From positions 1,612,001-1,676,000 of the forward strand of contig OZ007004.1 of NCBI GenBank assembly GCA_963931105.1: 64,000 bases of DNA, given 5' to 3'. Positions 1 to 8,869 of the stretch are shown here, piece by piece; the first letter of the stretch is position 1, and the number at the start of each line of letters is the position of its first letter. The notes below the pieces were generated by a model. It was given only the letters and a program-made list of their open reading frames with translations. It did not search any database and was not told the DNA's origin. The DNA comes from UMGS1590 sp900552455. Its GTDB lineage: Bacteria; Bacillota; Peptococcia; Peptococcales; Peptococcaceae. The translations under genes were made by a program, and so were the position numbers.

Positions 1-1788
1 CAGAATCTGAAGGAAGCCAGAGGCAAAGTTCCGGGCCGACGAACAGAAACCGCATAGTAGGCTGTAAAGGGCGGACGATTCTGCCCACCAAGAAGAAGTC
101 CAATGCTACCCGGACCCAATACAGTAGATGCGGCGGCTACACGAAATGAAAGTGGTTACCCTTACCCGGGGAGATCTTGCGGACGAGAAGTAGGAAAATC
201 CGAACCTCGGAGTAAAGCTTGCCGCAAGAAGTCAGCAGAGGTCATAGTACTACCAACTATGGTGGGAAGGACCGAACAGTCGTAAGTTTCAGTACAACCT
301 GAAAGGAGGACTCACGTCATGACAGCAAAATACTGTAGCAATACAGGCTGCCCACAAAAGGATAGCACGGAATGCAAAGAATATGTGGGAGCGCCGAATG
401 TGAACCCTCGAGACAGGAAGGAAAGAACTGGTGCCCATCTGTTAGAGAGAATACTCCAACGAGACAATCTCAATAGAGCCTACTTGCAGGTGGAAAGAAA
501 CCATGGCGCACCCGGCATCGACGGCATGACCGTCGAAGAAGCCCTGCCATGGTTAAAGGAACATAAGGAAGATCTCTTAGAAAGTCTACGGAATGGAAGC
601 TACAAGCCAAGTCCCGTAAGAAGAAAAGACATTCCAAAACCAGATGGAGGAACAAGGCAACTTGGAATCCCTACCGTCATAGACAGGATCATCCAACAAG
701 CAATCGCCCAAATCCTCATCCCCATCTACGAACCACAATTCTCAGACGCAAGCTATGGCTACCGGCCAGGACGAAGCGCAAAAGAAGCCATACGTAAAGT
801 GAAGAAGTATGCAGAAGAAGGCTACACCCATGCCGTGCAAGTCGACCTCAGCAAATACTTCGACACCATTAACCACGACCTGCTCCTGAACCTCTTGAGA
901 CAAACCATCAAAGATGGACGCGTCATAAAGCTCATCAAGAAATATCTCAAGAGCGGCATCATGGCAGACGGCGTCATCGTAAGAACAGAGCAAGGGACCC
1001 CACAAGGAGGCCCACTTTCGCCACTACTGGCAAATATCTATCTCAATGAGTTTGACCAGGAATGGAAAAGGCGCGGAATGAAACACATCCGCTACGCAGA
1101 TGATATCATCATCCTCACCAAAAGTAAACGCGCCGCAGAGCACCAGCTGGAATCCAGCAGGAAATACCTTGAAGGAAAGCTCAAGCTCACCATGAACACG
1201 GAAAAGAGCAAAGTTGTCAGCGTATTCGCCATCAAGCGCTTTAAGTTTCTCGGTTTCTGCATCGGCAAGAATGGAAACGGCATCTACATCAGAGCGCATA
1301 AGAAAAGCCTGAACAAGGCTAAGCAAAAGCTCAGAGCCATTACCAAAAGAAATCGAGGAAGAAACGTCAGAACCATCATGGCAGAAATAGCTCAGTACAT
1401 GAAAGGATGGCTCGGCTATTATTACATAGCCGATATGAAACGCACCCTAAAGAGCTGGGACGAATGGCTGAGGCGAAGGATAAGGATGTACATCTGGAAA
1501 CAATGGAAGAAAGCACGAACAAGAGTGAAGAATTTGAGGAAGCTAGGCATCTCAAAAGACCAAACCTACCAGTGGGGAAACACCCGATTAGGCTACTGGC
1601 GGGTCGTCGGTAGTCCAGTACTCAAATGTTCCATAACAAACGAAAAGCTCGCACAAGCAGGATACATGAATATCCTACAGATGTACGAGCAAATTCGAAG
1701 GAAGCACTTAAACGATTGAACCGCCGTGTACCGAACGGTACGCACGGTGGTGTGAGAGGTCGGCCCCTAAAGGGGCCTCCTACTCGAT
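1..1788 (+). mobile_element. Group II intron, 3' part (5' end lies before the window)
   Basis: The maturase gene at 319-1719 sits inside a ribozyme. A domain V hairpin starts at 1718, overlapping the maturase stop codon: ACCGCCGTG pairs with CACGGTGGT around a GTACCGAACGGTAC-like upper stem. A domain VI hairpin (GGCCCC/GGGGCC) follows at 1755-1788, and the intron probably ends at CTCGAT near 1788. The 318 bases before the maturase carry no other gene and should be parts of domains I to IV. The 5' boundary is not visible, so whether the intron is complete cannot be judged. Confidence 0.85.
319..1719 (+). CDS. ltrA: Group II intron reverse transcriptase/maturase (LtrA-like)
   Basis: This 466-residue multifunctional intron protein reverse-transcribes the intron RNA during retrohoming and assists its splicing. 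The reverse transcriptase core is clear: an N-terminal block with HGAPGIDGMTVEE, RQLGIPTVIDRIIQQAI, the palm segment VDLSKYFDTI, QGTPQGGPLSPLLANIYL, and the catalytic YADD at residues 259-262. Domain X (maturase) follows with GWLGYYYIADM. The protein ends at ...QIRRKHLND with no Cys-rich HNH endonuclease domain, so it belongs to the endonuclease-less class, which usually uses nascent DNA strands as primers. The start ATG has an AAAGGAGG site about ten bases upstream. Confidence 0.95.
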   Translation: MTAKYCSNTGCPQKDSTECKEYVGAPNVNPRDRKERTGAHLLERILQRDNLNRAYLQVERNHGAPGIDGMTVEEALPWLKEHKEDLLESLRNGSYKPSPVRRKDIPKPDGGTRQLGIPTVIDRIIQQAIAQILIPIYEPQFSDASYGYRPGRSAKEAIRKVKKYAEEGYTHAVQVDLSKYFDTINHDLLLNLLRQTIKDGRVIKLIKKYLKSGIMADGVIVRTEQGTPQGGPLSPLLANIYLNEFDQEWKRRGMKHIRYADDIIILTKSKRAAEHQLESSRKYLEGKLKLTMNTEKSKVVSVFAIKRFKFLGFCIGKNGNGIYIRAHKKSLNKAKQKLRAITKRNRGRNVRTIMAEIAQYMKGWLGYYYIADMKRTLKSWDEWLRRRIRMYIWKQWKKARTRVKNLRKLGISKDQTYQWGNTRLGYWRVVGSPVLKCSITNEKLAQAGYMNILQMYEQIRRKHLND

Positions 1789-1870
1789 TGGGCGTTCGCT
1801 GGCACTTGTGGTAGCAATCGGCGGGCAGATGCTGTATAATAAGGAGAGTCAATTTATAGGAGGTTCCTGC

Positions 1871-2527
1871 ATGGGAAGTTTTCTTCCGAGCATCACCGAT
1901 CTGCTCCTGACGGTGCTGGCGATCGTTCCGGCCATGTGCTTTCACGAGTACGCCCACGGCTGGGTGAGCTACAAACTGGGCGATCCGTCGCCAAAATACG
2001 ACGGTCGGCTCAGCCTCAATCCAGTGCACCACATCGATCCGATCGGCGCGCTCTTTCTCATTTTTTTCAATTTCGGCTGGGCCAAGCCAGTGATGGTCAA
2101 TCCCCGCTATTACAAAAATCCAAAGCAGGGCATGGCGCTTGTCGCCCTTGCCGGGCCGGTGGCGAATTTCATTCTGGCGCTGATCTGTCTCATCGTCACC
2201 AATGTGATCGTGAAGACGACAGGTGGCAGCGTCGGCATTGGCTTGTACTATGTGTATCAGTTTTTCATGCTTTCGGCGCTGGTGAATGTCGGGCTTGGAG
2301 TGTTCAACCTGATCCCACTGCCACCGCTTGACGGTTCGAAAATTCTCGGCATGTTTTTGCCGGCAAAATATTATTTCAAGTTCATGCAGTTTGAGCAGTG
2401 GGGCTTTGTGCTGCTCTTTGCGCTGCTGGCGGTTGGCGCATTCAGCCGTCCGCTGTATTTTTTGCGCAACGGTGTGATCAGCTATCTTGATTTCATCGCC
2501 AATGCGCTGACGAGCTTTCTCGCCTAA
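1871..2527 (+). CDS. Site-2 protease family membrane metalloprotease (M50)
   Basis: A 218-residue intramembrane zinc protease homologue. The zinc-binding HExxH is at residues 25-29 (HEYAH) in the first hydrophobic segment, and the third ligand motif NLIPLPPLDGSK lies in a late membrane helix. The short form without a PDZ domain is typical of the Firmicutes YwhC/rip-like group, whose substrates are mostly unknown. ATG 1871 was chosen because ATAGGAGG precedes it by the usual distance; an upstream in-frame extension has no ribosome site. The gene lies directly behind the intron, with a TATAAT at 1835-1840 just downstream of the intron end. It is followed by mtaB. Confidence 0.9.
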   Translation: MGSFLPSITDLLLTVLAIVPAMCFHEYAHGWVSYKLGDPSPKYDGRLSLNPVHHIDPIGALFLIFFNFGWAKPVMVNPRYYKNPKQGMALVALAGPVANFILALICLIVTNVIVKTTGGSVGIGLYYVYQFFMLSALVNVGLGVFNLIPLPPLDGSKILGMFLPAKYYFKFMQFEQWGFVLLFALLAVGAFSRPLYFLRNGVISYLDFIANALTSFLA

Positions 2528-2565
2528 ATTCTGCGCCTCGCGCGCCTGAAAAGGAAGTGACAGAT

Positions 2566-3894
2566 TTGCCAGAAACCCAGAAAGTGGCATTTCATACCCT
2601 CGGCTGCAAGGTCAACCAGCACGATTCTGCCATTATGGCGGCGCTGTTTCAGGATGCCGGCTATGAGGTCGTCGATTTTAACGATCTCGCCGATGTCTAC
2701 GTCGTCAATACCTGCACCGTCACCCATCTCAGCGACCGCAAATCGCGCCAGATGATCCGCCACGCTGCCCGGGAAAATCCGGCGGCGACCATCGTTGTCT
2801 GCGGCTGCTACGCGCAAACGGCGAAAGCGGAGCTGGAAGCGCTTGACGAGGTGGACCTCATCATCGGCACCAACGAGCGTCACAAGGTCGTGGAGGCGGT
2901 CGAGACTTTTCGTCAGGATCATGTAAAGACGGCGTACATGGCGGACGATGAGGAGCTGTTCTATTACGAAGATCTGCCGCACGAGCGTGTCAGCGGCATG
3001 ACGCGTGCATATGTGAAGATCCAGGAGGGCTGCGATCAGTTCTGCGCGTATTGCGCCATCCCTTATGCCCGCGGTCCGCTGCGCTCGCGTTCTGAGCAGG
3101 ATACCATCGACGAGATCAACATGCTCGTGGAGCGCGGCTACAAGGAAGTCATCCTCACCGGCATCCACATCGGTGCGTATGGCCGCGGCGTCAAGGATGA
3201 AACCTGCGATCTCACCGGGCTCTGCCGTCGCATTCTCGACGAAACAGCGATCGAGCGGCTGCGCATCGGCTCTCTCGAGGGTATCGAGGTAACAGACGCG
3301 CTCATCGAGATGATCGCCAGCGACGAGCGCATGGCCAAGCATCTGCACCTGCCGCTGCAGAGCGGCTGCGACAGGACGCTTTCGGCGATGCGGCGGCCGT
3401 ACGACACGGAACAGTTTCGTGAGATGATGCGCCGCATTCGCGGCAAGGTGCCGAACATCGCCATTACCACCGATCTCATGGTTGGCTTCCCTGGCGAAAC
3501 CGACGAGGATTTCAAAGAAAGCCTCGTTTTCTGCAACGACATCGCATTTTCGGCGATGCACATTTTCAAATATTCCATGCGCAGCGGCACACCAGCTGCC
3601 GCCATGCCTGACCAGATCGATCCGCAGATCAAAGAGCGCCGCGCCAAGCAGATGGCTGGTGTCGCTCAGAAAAACAAGCTCGACTATGAGCGCCGTTTTA
3701 TCGGCCAGACGCTGCGCATCCTCGTTGAGGAGCAGACGAAGGACGGACTTTGGACCGGCCACAGCTCCAACTATTTACTTGTCACCTTTCCCGGCGAGAA
3801 CATTCGCTCCGGCGATTTTGTCGATGTCAAGATCACAAGTGCTGAGCGCAACCGCTTGCTGGGTGAGATAGAAAACCATCTTGAGGAGGAATGA
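2566..3894 (+). CDS. mtaB: tRNA (t6A37) methylthiotransferase MtaB
   Basis: A radical-SAM enzyme that adds a methylthio group to N6-threonylcarbamoyladenosine at position 37 of ANN-decoding tRNAs (ms2t6A). The N-terminal UPF0004 domain starts with FHTLGCKVNQ; the radical-SAM cluster motif is CDQFCAYCAIPYARG; a C-terminal TRAM-like segment follows. The 442-residue length suits MtaB/YqeV better than MiaB. The TTG at 2566 is preferred because AAGGAAGTGA lies six bases upstream; a GTG at 2557 overlaps that site. The stop overlaps the start region of the HIT gene, indicating an operon. Confidence 0.92.
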   Translation: MPETQKVAFHTLGCKVNQHDSAIMAALFQDAGYEVVDFNDLADVYVVNTCTVTHLSDRKSRQMIRHAARENPAATIVVCGCYAQTAKAELEALDEVDLIIGTNERHKVVEAVETFRQDHVKTAYMADDEELFYYEDLPHERVSGMTRAYVKIQEGCDQFCAYCAIPYARGPLRSRSEQDTIDEINMLVERGYKEVILTGIHIGAYGRGVKDETCDLTGLCRRILDETAIERLRIGSLEGIEVTDALIEMIASDERMAKHLHLPLQSGCDRTLSAMRRPYDTEQFREMMRRIRGKVPNIAITTDLMVGFPGETDEDFKESLVFCNDIAFSAMHIFKYSMRSGTPAAAMPDQIDPQIKERRAKQMAGVAQKNKLDYERRFIGQTLRILVEEQTKDGLWTGHSSNYLLVTFPGENIRSGDFVDVKITSAERNRLLGEIENHLEEE

Positions 3895-3896
3895 CT

Positions 3897-4238
3897 ATGA
3901 GCGATTGCATTTTCTGCAAGATCGCGAACGGTGAGATCCCAACGACCACCGTTTATGAAAACGATCTCGTCCGCGCTTTTCGTGACACCGATCCACAGGC
4001 GCCAACCCATGTGCTTGTGGTGCCGAAGCGTCACATTCAGAGCGTGAACCAGCTGACCCAGGAAGACGGTGAATTGATGCTCGCCATGCTCGACGCCATC
4101 CACAATGTCGTCAAGAGCGAGGGCATCGAAGCAGGATATCGTCTCGTTGCCAACACTGGCGAACAGGGCGGCCAGAGCGTTCCCCATCTGCACGTTCATG
4201 TGCTCGGCGGACGCGACATGAAATGGCCTCCAGGCTGA
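3897..4238 (+). CDS. HIT family nucleotide-binding hydrolase
   Basis: A 113-residue histidine-triad protein of the HinT group, which hydrolyses nucleoside phosphoramidates such as AMP-lysine. The N-terminal CIFCKIANGEIP and the C-terminal triad HLHVHVLGG are both typical. AGGAGG at 3884-3889 favours the ATG at 3897; an ATG at 3891 overlapping the mtaB stop would be too close to that site. It is translationally coupled to mtaB, a common arrangement in Bacillota. Confidence 0.95.
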   Translation: MSDCIFCKIANGEIPTTTVYENDLVRAFRDTDPQAPTHVLVVPKRHIQSVNQLTQEDGELMLAMLDAIHNVVKSEGIEAGYRLVANTGEQGGQSVPHLHVHVLGGRDMKWPPG

Positions 4239-4250
4239 TCGTCTGTTTTC

Positions 4251-4928
4251 GTGGCATCCACCATCAAGGCGCAGCCTGCGCTCTGGAAGCGCGTCTTCCA
4301 GCCAACCCAGGAAGGGGAGGAGCGCTGGCTGCGCTTTTTCCGCATTTTCCTCGGTAACATCCTGCTGACCGGGGCGTATGCGTTCATCACAGTGCCGAAG
4401 ATCATCCTCAATGGCGGCGTCACGAGCTTTTCGCTCGTACTGCAGGAATGGACCGGTATGGATGTGGCCATTCTTGTGGATATTCTCTCGGTGCTGCTCA
4501 TTATCGTGAGCTTTCTGTTTTTGGGAAAAACGTATTTTGTCGGCGCGCTTTTCTCGAGCATCTGTTACATGGGCCTTTTCAGCATTTTTCATTGGACTGG
4601 CTGGGAAATGCCGATGCCAGAACTTTTTGGCACACCGATCCTAGCAACGCCGATCGCCGCATTTTTCGTCGCTGCCGGATATTATTTTTGCATCGCGTCT
4701 CAGGCGACAGCCGTCAGCTTTGACACGATCGCGATGATCCTCAACAAAAAAAATCCGCGCTTCGAGATCGCGACGACGATGATGGTCATCAATATCGTCG
4801 TGCTGCTTTCTGGCGCAGCCACCTACAGCATCAGCGCAGTTGTCTGCGGGCTCGTTTTCACCTTCCTGCAGGCGCAATTTCTGCGGGCTTTTCTGAAGCT
4901 TGGCAATGTGCCGCAGGTCGGCGCCTGA
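4251..4928 (+). CDS. YitT family membrane protein
   Basis: A 225-residue protein with about five hydrophobic segments, beginning with FFRIFLGNILLTGAYAFITVPKIILNGGVTSFSL, the typical opening of the YitT/DUF161 family. The function of this family is not established; roles in transport have been suggested. It lacks the C-terminal DUF2179 domain of longer YitT proteins. The GTG start is 12 bases after the HIT stop and has no clear ribosome site, so the start is uncertain. It probably belongs to the mtaB-HIT operon. Confidence 0.8.
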   Translation: MASTIKAQPALWKRVFQPTQEGEERWLRFFRIFLGNILLTGAYAFITVPKIILNGGVTSFSLVLQEWTGMDVAILVDILSVLLIIVSFLFLGKTYFVGALFSSICYMGLFSIFHWTGWEMPMPELFGTPILATPIAAFFVAAGYYFCIASQATAVSFDTIAMILNKKNPRFEIATTMMVINIVVLLSGAATYSISAVVCGLVFTFLQAQFLRAFLKLGNVPQVGA

Positions 4929-4962
4929 GTGCGTAAAAATTAACAGAAACCGACGATAATGC

Positions 4963-4991
4963 TTGCAATTATGGGCTCTGTATCATATAAT
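4963..4991 (+). promoter_or_regulatory. Sigma-A promoter of rpsU
   Basis: TTGCAA and TATAAT are separated by 17 bases, about 75 bases upstream of the rpsU start. Confidence 0.8.
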
Positions 4992-5065
4992 AATTGTTGT
5001 GTTCAAAGTCCAGATATCAACAGTCCCGATTTCTCCTGTTGATTCCGGAGGGAGGGAAGTAGTCA

Positions 5066-5254
5066 ATGTCATCAGAAATTAAGGTTCGTAAAGACGAATC
5101 ATTAGATAGCGCATTACGTCGTTTCAAACGTTCTTGCCAGAAGTCCGGCGTCCTCGCTGAATGCCGCAAGCGCGAACATTATGAAAAGCCAAGCGTAAAG
5201 CGCAAGAAAAAATCTGAAGCTGCAAGAAAGAACAATCGCAGAAGATCCTATTGA
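5066..5254 (+). CDS. rpsU: 30S ribosomal protein S21
   Basis: A 62-residue, very basic protein of the small ribosomal subunit, involved in initiation on mRNA. The sequence SSEIKVRKDESLDSALRRFKR and the lysine/arginine-rich tail RKNNRRRSY are diagnostic. A strong GGAGGGAGGG site precedes the ATG. It has its own promoter (4963-4991) and terminator (5274-5307), so it appears to be monocistronic; in many Bacillota rpsU is followed by yqeY or lies near mtaB, as here. Confidence 0.98.
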   Translation: MSSEIKVRKDESLDSALRRFKRSCQKSGVLAECRKREHYEKPSVKRKKKSEAARKNNRRRSY

Positions 5255-5273
5255 TCACAAGCGAGCAAAATAA

Positions 5274-5307
5274 GATCGACCGTGGGATTTCCACGGTCGA
5301 TTTTTAT
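5274..5307 (+). terminator. Terminator after rpsU
   Basis: ATCGACCGTGG pairs with CCACGGTCGAT, followed by a T-run. Confidence 0.9.
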
Positions 5308-5332
5308 ATTTGGGTGAAAACGCGCATGCCCG

Positions 5333-5650
5333 TTACTGCTGGTCATTTTCTGCGGCAGCGCGCAGTGCCAGCACATGCTCAGCGAGGATGCGCAGTTCCA
5401 GCGGACTGCGATTGAGACCGAGCATTGTTGGAAAACCTACGTCCATTTCGACAGCGAGCAGCTCGTTGTCTGTTGGCTGGTAGTTGATCATCAGAAAGCC
5501 GTTGTCGTTGCCGTAGTGGACATCGTAGTGCAGCTCTATGGAACCGTCTTCGTTTTCTGTCGTTTCTTTGAGCGTAAAATACTCGTTAAACGTTTCCAGA
5601 TCGATGTTTTGCATGAGTCGGAGAAAATACGTTTCTTCGTCGCGTAGCAC
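5333..5650 (-). CDS. Uncharacterised 105-residue acidic protein
   Basis: No family is recognised. The protein begins VLRDEETYFLRLMQNIDLETFNEYFTLKE and contains an Asp/Glu-rich middle (TENEDGSIELHYDVHYGNDNG), with no Cys pairs, signal peptide or membrane segment. The GTG at 5650 was chosen because AAAGGAGA precedes it by eight bases; a longer ATG-started form reaches 5716 but lacks such a site. It lies convergent to rpsU and divergent from hpt. The pattern looks like a small soluble, perhaps protein-binding, domain; function unknown. Confidence 0.7.
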   Translation of the reverse strand: MLRDEETYFLRLMQNIDLETFNEYFTLKETTENEDGSIELHYDVHYGNDNGFLMINYQPTDNELLAVEMDVGFPTMLGLNRSPLELRILAEHVLALRAAAENDQQ

Positions 5651-5795
5651 GGGAGGATCTCCTTTCCTTTGAGAATGTTCGTGCTCATTATAGCACAATT
5701 TCCGATGCTGGCGCAAAATTGTCGGCCGGTGTTGCCCGGCGTCGGCGTCTGTGATAAACTAAAAGATAGCCAATCATCGCATAGGAGGAAGAAGA

Positions 5796-6341
5796 GTGGA
5801 TCTTTCAAAGCGTAAGATATTGATCGCCCGCGACGACATCGCGCGGCGTGTGCAGGAACTGGGGCAGCAGATCACCGACGACTACCGCGCGTCTGACCGG
5901 CCGCTCGTCGTCATTTCGGTGCTCAAGGGTGCCATTCCTTTCACAGCGGATCTCATCCGTGCCATCGACTTGCCGCTTGAGCTGCATGTGCTCGTGGCAT
6001 CCAGCTATGGCAGCGGCACCGTTTCCAGCGGCAAGGTGGACATCAAATACCGCAGCTTCGGCGATCTGAGCGGGTGTGATGTCATTCTCGTTGACGACAT
6101 CATCGACAGCGGCAATACCCTCGCCGCCATCGGCCGCACCATCGGCGATTTTCATCCGGCGTCGGTCGCTTACTGCACATTCCTGAACAAGCCGGATCGC
6201 CGCACCGCCGATATTGCCGTCGATTACAACGGCTACGACATCCCAGATAAATTCGTCATCGGCTACGGCCTGGATTACGCCAGCAAATTCCGTGAGCTCG
6301 CGGATATTTATACCATAGAAGAAAATGGGGAGGAAGAATAA
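5796..6341 (+). CDS. hpt: Hypoxanthine phosphoribosyltransferase
   Basis: A 181-residue purine salvage enzyme that makes IMP/GMP from hypoxanthine or guanine and PRPP. The PRPP-binding signature VILVDDIIDSGNT is at residues 96-108, and the flexible-loop SSYGSGT and base-binding KFVIGYGLDYASKFREL are present. The GTG start follows AGGAGGAAGA. The gene is followed by guaA with overlapping translation signals (its 3' end contains the guaA ribosome site), so the two form a purine-nucleotide operon. Unlike many Bacillota, it is not next to tilS and ftsH here. Confidence 0.95.
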   Translation: MDLSKRKILIARDDIARRVQELGQQITDDYRASDRPLVVISVLKGAIPFTADLIRAIDLPLELHVLVASSYGSGTVSSGKVDIKYRSFGDLSGCDVILVDDIIDSGNTLAAIGRTIGDFHPASVAYCTFLNKPDRRTADIAVDYNGYDIPDKFVIGYGLDYASKFRELADIYTIEENGEEE

Positions 6342-6342
6342 C

Positions 6343-7881
6343 TTGGAAAATAAACAGGAAATGGTCATCGTCGTCGATTTCGGCGGTCAGTACAACCAGC
6401 TCATTGCGCGTCGCGTGCGCGAGTGCAATGTTTACTGCGAGGTCGTACCATTTAACAAAGCCCTCGCAGCCATCGAAGAAAAACAGCCAAAAGGCATCAT
6501 CTTTACCGGCGGCCCAAACAGCGTCTACGGCGACGGCGCGCCACAGATCGAACGCCGCATTTTTGAGCTCGGCATTCCAGTGCTCGGTCTCTGCTACGGC
6601 ATGCAGCTCATGGCGCACACCCTCGGCGGCAAGGTTGAAGCTGCCGACAAGCGCGAATTCGGTAAGACCGAAACCCAGTTCGACACCAGCGCAGCGCTTT
6701 TCAGAGATCTGCCGGCACAGGGCATCGTCTGGATGAGCCATGTTGACTATGTGGCTGAAATGCCAGAAGGCTTCACCACCATCGCTCATACTGCAGACTG
6801 CCCGGTCGCAGCCATGGCAAACGTGGAAAAGAAGCTCTACGCCATGCAGTATCATCCGGAAGTCAACCACACCGACAACGGCACCGCCATGCTCAAAAAT
6901 TTCCTCATGGAAGTTTGCCACTGCGACGCCGACTGGACCATGGCAAATTACGCCAAGAAAGCCATCGAAGACATCCGCGCCAAGGTTGGCGACGGAAAAG
7001 TGCTGCTCGCTCTCTCCGGCGGTGTAGACAGCTCCGTTGCAGCGCAGCTCATTTCCAAAGCCGTTGGCAGCCAGCTCACCTGCATTTTCGTTGACCACGG
7101 TCTCATGCGCAAAAACGAAGGCGACGAAGTTGAAGCAGCGTTCGCCAACAGCGGCATGAATTTCATCCGCGTCGATGCGTCCGAGCGTTTCCTCGGCAAG
7201 CTTGCCGGCGTCACTGATCCAGAGCGCAAGCGCAAGATCATCGGCGAAGAATTCATCCGTGTTTTTGAAGACGAAGGCAAGAAGATCGGCGCCGTCGATT
7301 ATCTCGCACAGGGCACCATCTATCCAGACGTCATCGAGAGCGGCAGCGGCGACGCAGCCGTCATCAAGAGCCACCACAACGTCGGCGGTCTGCCAGCCGT
7401 TGTCGATTTCAAAGGCCTCATCGAACCGCTGCGCATGCTCTTTAAGGACGAAGTGCGCCAGCTCGGTATCGAGCTCGGGCTCGCCGATTATCTCGTCTGG
7501 CGCCAGCCATTCCCAGGCCCAGGTCTCGCTATCCGTGTCATGGGCGAAATCACCAAGGATAAGCTCGACATTCTCCGCGATGCCGACGCCATTTACCGCG
7601 AAGAAATTGCAAACGCCGGCCTCGATCGCTCGATCAACCAGTATTTCGCCGTGCTGACTTCGACCCGCACCGTCGGCGTCATGGGCGATTTCCGTACGTA
7701 CGATTACACCCTCGCTCTCCGCGGCGTCACCACCACCGACTTTATGACCGCCGACTGGGCGCGCATCCCATACGACGTGCTCGATAAAATCTCCAGCCGC
7801 ATCGTCAACGAAGTCGACCACATCAACCGCATCGTCTACGACATCACCAGCAAGCCACCATCAACCATCGAATGGGAGTAA
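6343..7881 (+). CDS. guaA: GMP synthase (glutamine-hydrolysing)
   Basis: A 512-residue enzyme converting XMP, glutamine and ATP to GMP. The N-terminal class I glutamine amidotransferase has the nucleophile Cys84 in GLCYGMQ and the His/Glu pair in QYHPEVNHT; the ATP-pyrophosphatase P-loop LALSGGVDSSV is near residue 225; the dimerisation domain ends ...SKPPSTIEWE, the usual C-terminus. GGGGAGGAAG precedes the TTG at 6343; an in-frame ATG at 6325 lies inside that site and the hpt coding end. Co-transcribed with hpt. Confidence 0.97.
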   Translation: MENKQEMVIVVDFGGQYNQLIARRVRECNVYCEVVPFNKALAAIEEKQPKGIIFTGGPNSVYGDGAPQIERRIFELGIPVLGLCYGMQLMAHTLGGKVEAADKREFGKTETQFDTSAALFRDLPAQGIVWMSHVDYVAEMPEGFTTIAHTADCPVAAMANVEKKLYAMQYHPEVNHTDNGTAMLKNFLMEVCHCDADWTMANYAKKAIEDIRAKVGDGKVLLALSGGVDSSVAAQLISKAVGSQLTCIFVDHGLMRKNEGDEVEAAFANSGMNFIRVDASERFLGKLAGVTDPERKRKIIGEEFIRVFEDEGKKIGAVDYLAQGTIYPDVIESGSGDAAVIKSHHNVGGLPAVVDFKGLIEPLRMLFKDEVRQLGIELGLADYLVWRQPFPGPGLAIRVMGEITKDKLDILRDADAIYREEIANAGLDRSINQYFAVLTSTRTVGVMGDFRTYDYTLALRGVTTTDFMTADWARIPYDVLDKISSRIVNEVDHINRIVYDITSKPPSTIEWE

Positions 7882-7900
7882 GCTGCAGTGCCGTTTTTCA

Positions 7901-7938
7901 CACCGACCGATCCTCGCAATCGGTCGGTGTTGCTTTTA
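7901..7938 (+). terminator. Terminator after guaA
   Basis: CACCGACCGAT pairs perfectly with ATCGGTCGGTG, followed by TTGCTTTT. Confidence 0.9.
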
Positions 7939-7980
7939 TAGAAGAAAATCGTTTGCGAGCGCTGCTTCGTTGTTTTTTAT

Positions 7981-8034
7981 AAGAGCACTTCGGCTGGTGG
8001 GCGGCTTGCGTTTAAGAGCACTTTCGGCTACAAT
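7981..8034 (+). promoter_or_regulatory. nadE promoter with two direct repeats
   Basis: TTGCGT (8006-8011) and TACAAT (8029-8034) are 17 bases apart. AAGAGCACTTCGGCT at 7981-7995 recurs as AAGAGCACTTTCGGCT at 8014-8029, so the second copy fills the spacer of the promoter. This layout suggests a repressor site, but no regulator is known from the window. Confidence 0.55.
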
Positions 8035-8068
8035 AGTTTATAATACTTAGACCAGGGAGGTCGCCTGA

Positions 8069-8854
8069 ATGAAATTATCTGAGACGCAACTTGAGCAATT
8101 AAAAAATGATCTGATCGCCTGGATGCAGGAGCGTTTGCAGGCTGTGCATGCGACGAATGCTGTGGTAGGCATTTCCGGCGGCAAGGACAGCGCGACGGTA
8201 GCGGCGCTGTGCGTGGCTGCTTATGGCAAGGAGCACGTTTATGGGGTGCTGATGCCAGACGGCGATCAGAGCGATATCGATTATGCAAAGGATCTTTGTG
8301 TTGCGCTGGATATGCCGCACGAGGTGATCAATATTCAGGGCATGACGAAGGCATTTTACGAGGCGTTGGAGGGCTGCTCGTTTTACGATGCAGTGAGCCG
8401 TCAGACGAGGCTCAATCTGCCACCGCGCGTGCGCATGACGCTGCTCTATGCGGTGGCGCAGAGCCTGGATGCGGTGGTCGTGAATACGTCGAACCTGTCG
8501 GAAGACTGGGTTGGTTATGCGACGATCTACGGCGACACTGCCGGCGCTTTTTCGCCACTGGCGATGCTGACGACCGACGAAGTCATTCAGCTGGGGCGCG
8601 CGCTCGGACTTGACGAGCGTTTTGTTGTGAAGCCGCCGTCTGATGGCCTCACCGGAAAAACCGACGAGGATGTGCTCGGATTTACATACGCGACGCTCAA
8701 TACATACATCCGCACAGGCGAGGTGCCGGAAGACCTGCGTGAGACGATCGATCGTCTGCACCGCGTGAGCCGGTTCAAATTCCAGACGATCGCGATGTTC
8801 GATCCAAAGCTGCCGATCGTGGCAGAGGACATTGCGCACGTTTATCATAAATAG
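8069..8854 (+). CDS. nadE: Ammonia-dependent NAD+ synthase
   Basis: A 261-residue enzyme that amidates deamido-NAD with ammonia and ATP as the last step of NAD synthesis. The PP-loop SGGKDS is at residues 36-41; VVNTSNLSEDWVGYATIYGDTAG matches the NAD(+)-binding region. The size fits the short form without a glutaminase domain. The ATG follows CCAGGGAGG. A transposase-like HTH protein follows 15 bases later and may be co-transcribed. Confidence 0.95.
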   Translation: MKLSETQLEQLKNDLIAWMQERLQAVHATNAVVGISGGKDSATVAALCVAAYGKEHVYGVLMPDGDQSDIDYAKDLCVALDMPHEVINIQGMTKAFYEALEGCSFYDAVSRQTRLNLPPRVRMTLLYAVAQSLDAVVVNTSNLSEDWVGYATIYGDTAGAFSPLAMLTTDEVIQLGRALGLDERFVVKPPSDGLTGKTDEDVLGFTYATLNTYIRTGEVPEDLRETIDRLHRVSRFKFQTIAMFDPKLPIVAEDIAHVYHK

Positions 8855-8869
8855 AAAGGAGTTGCTCTT

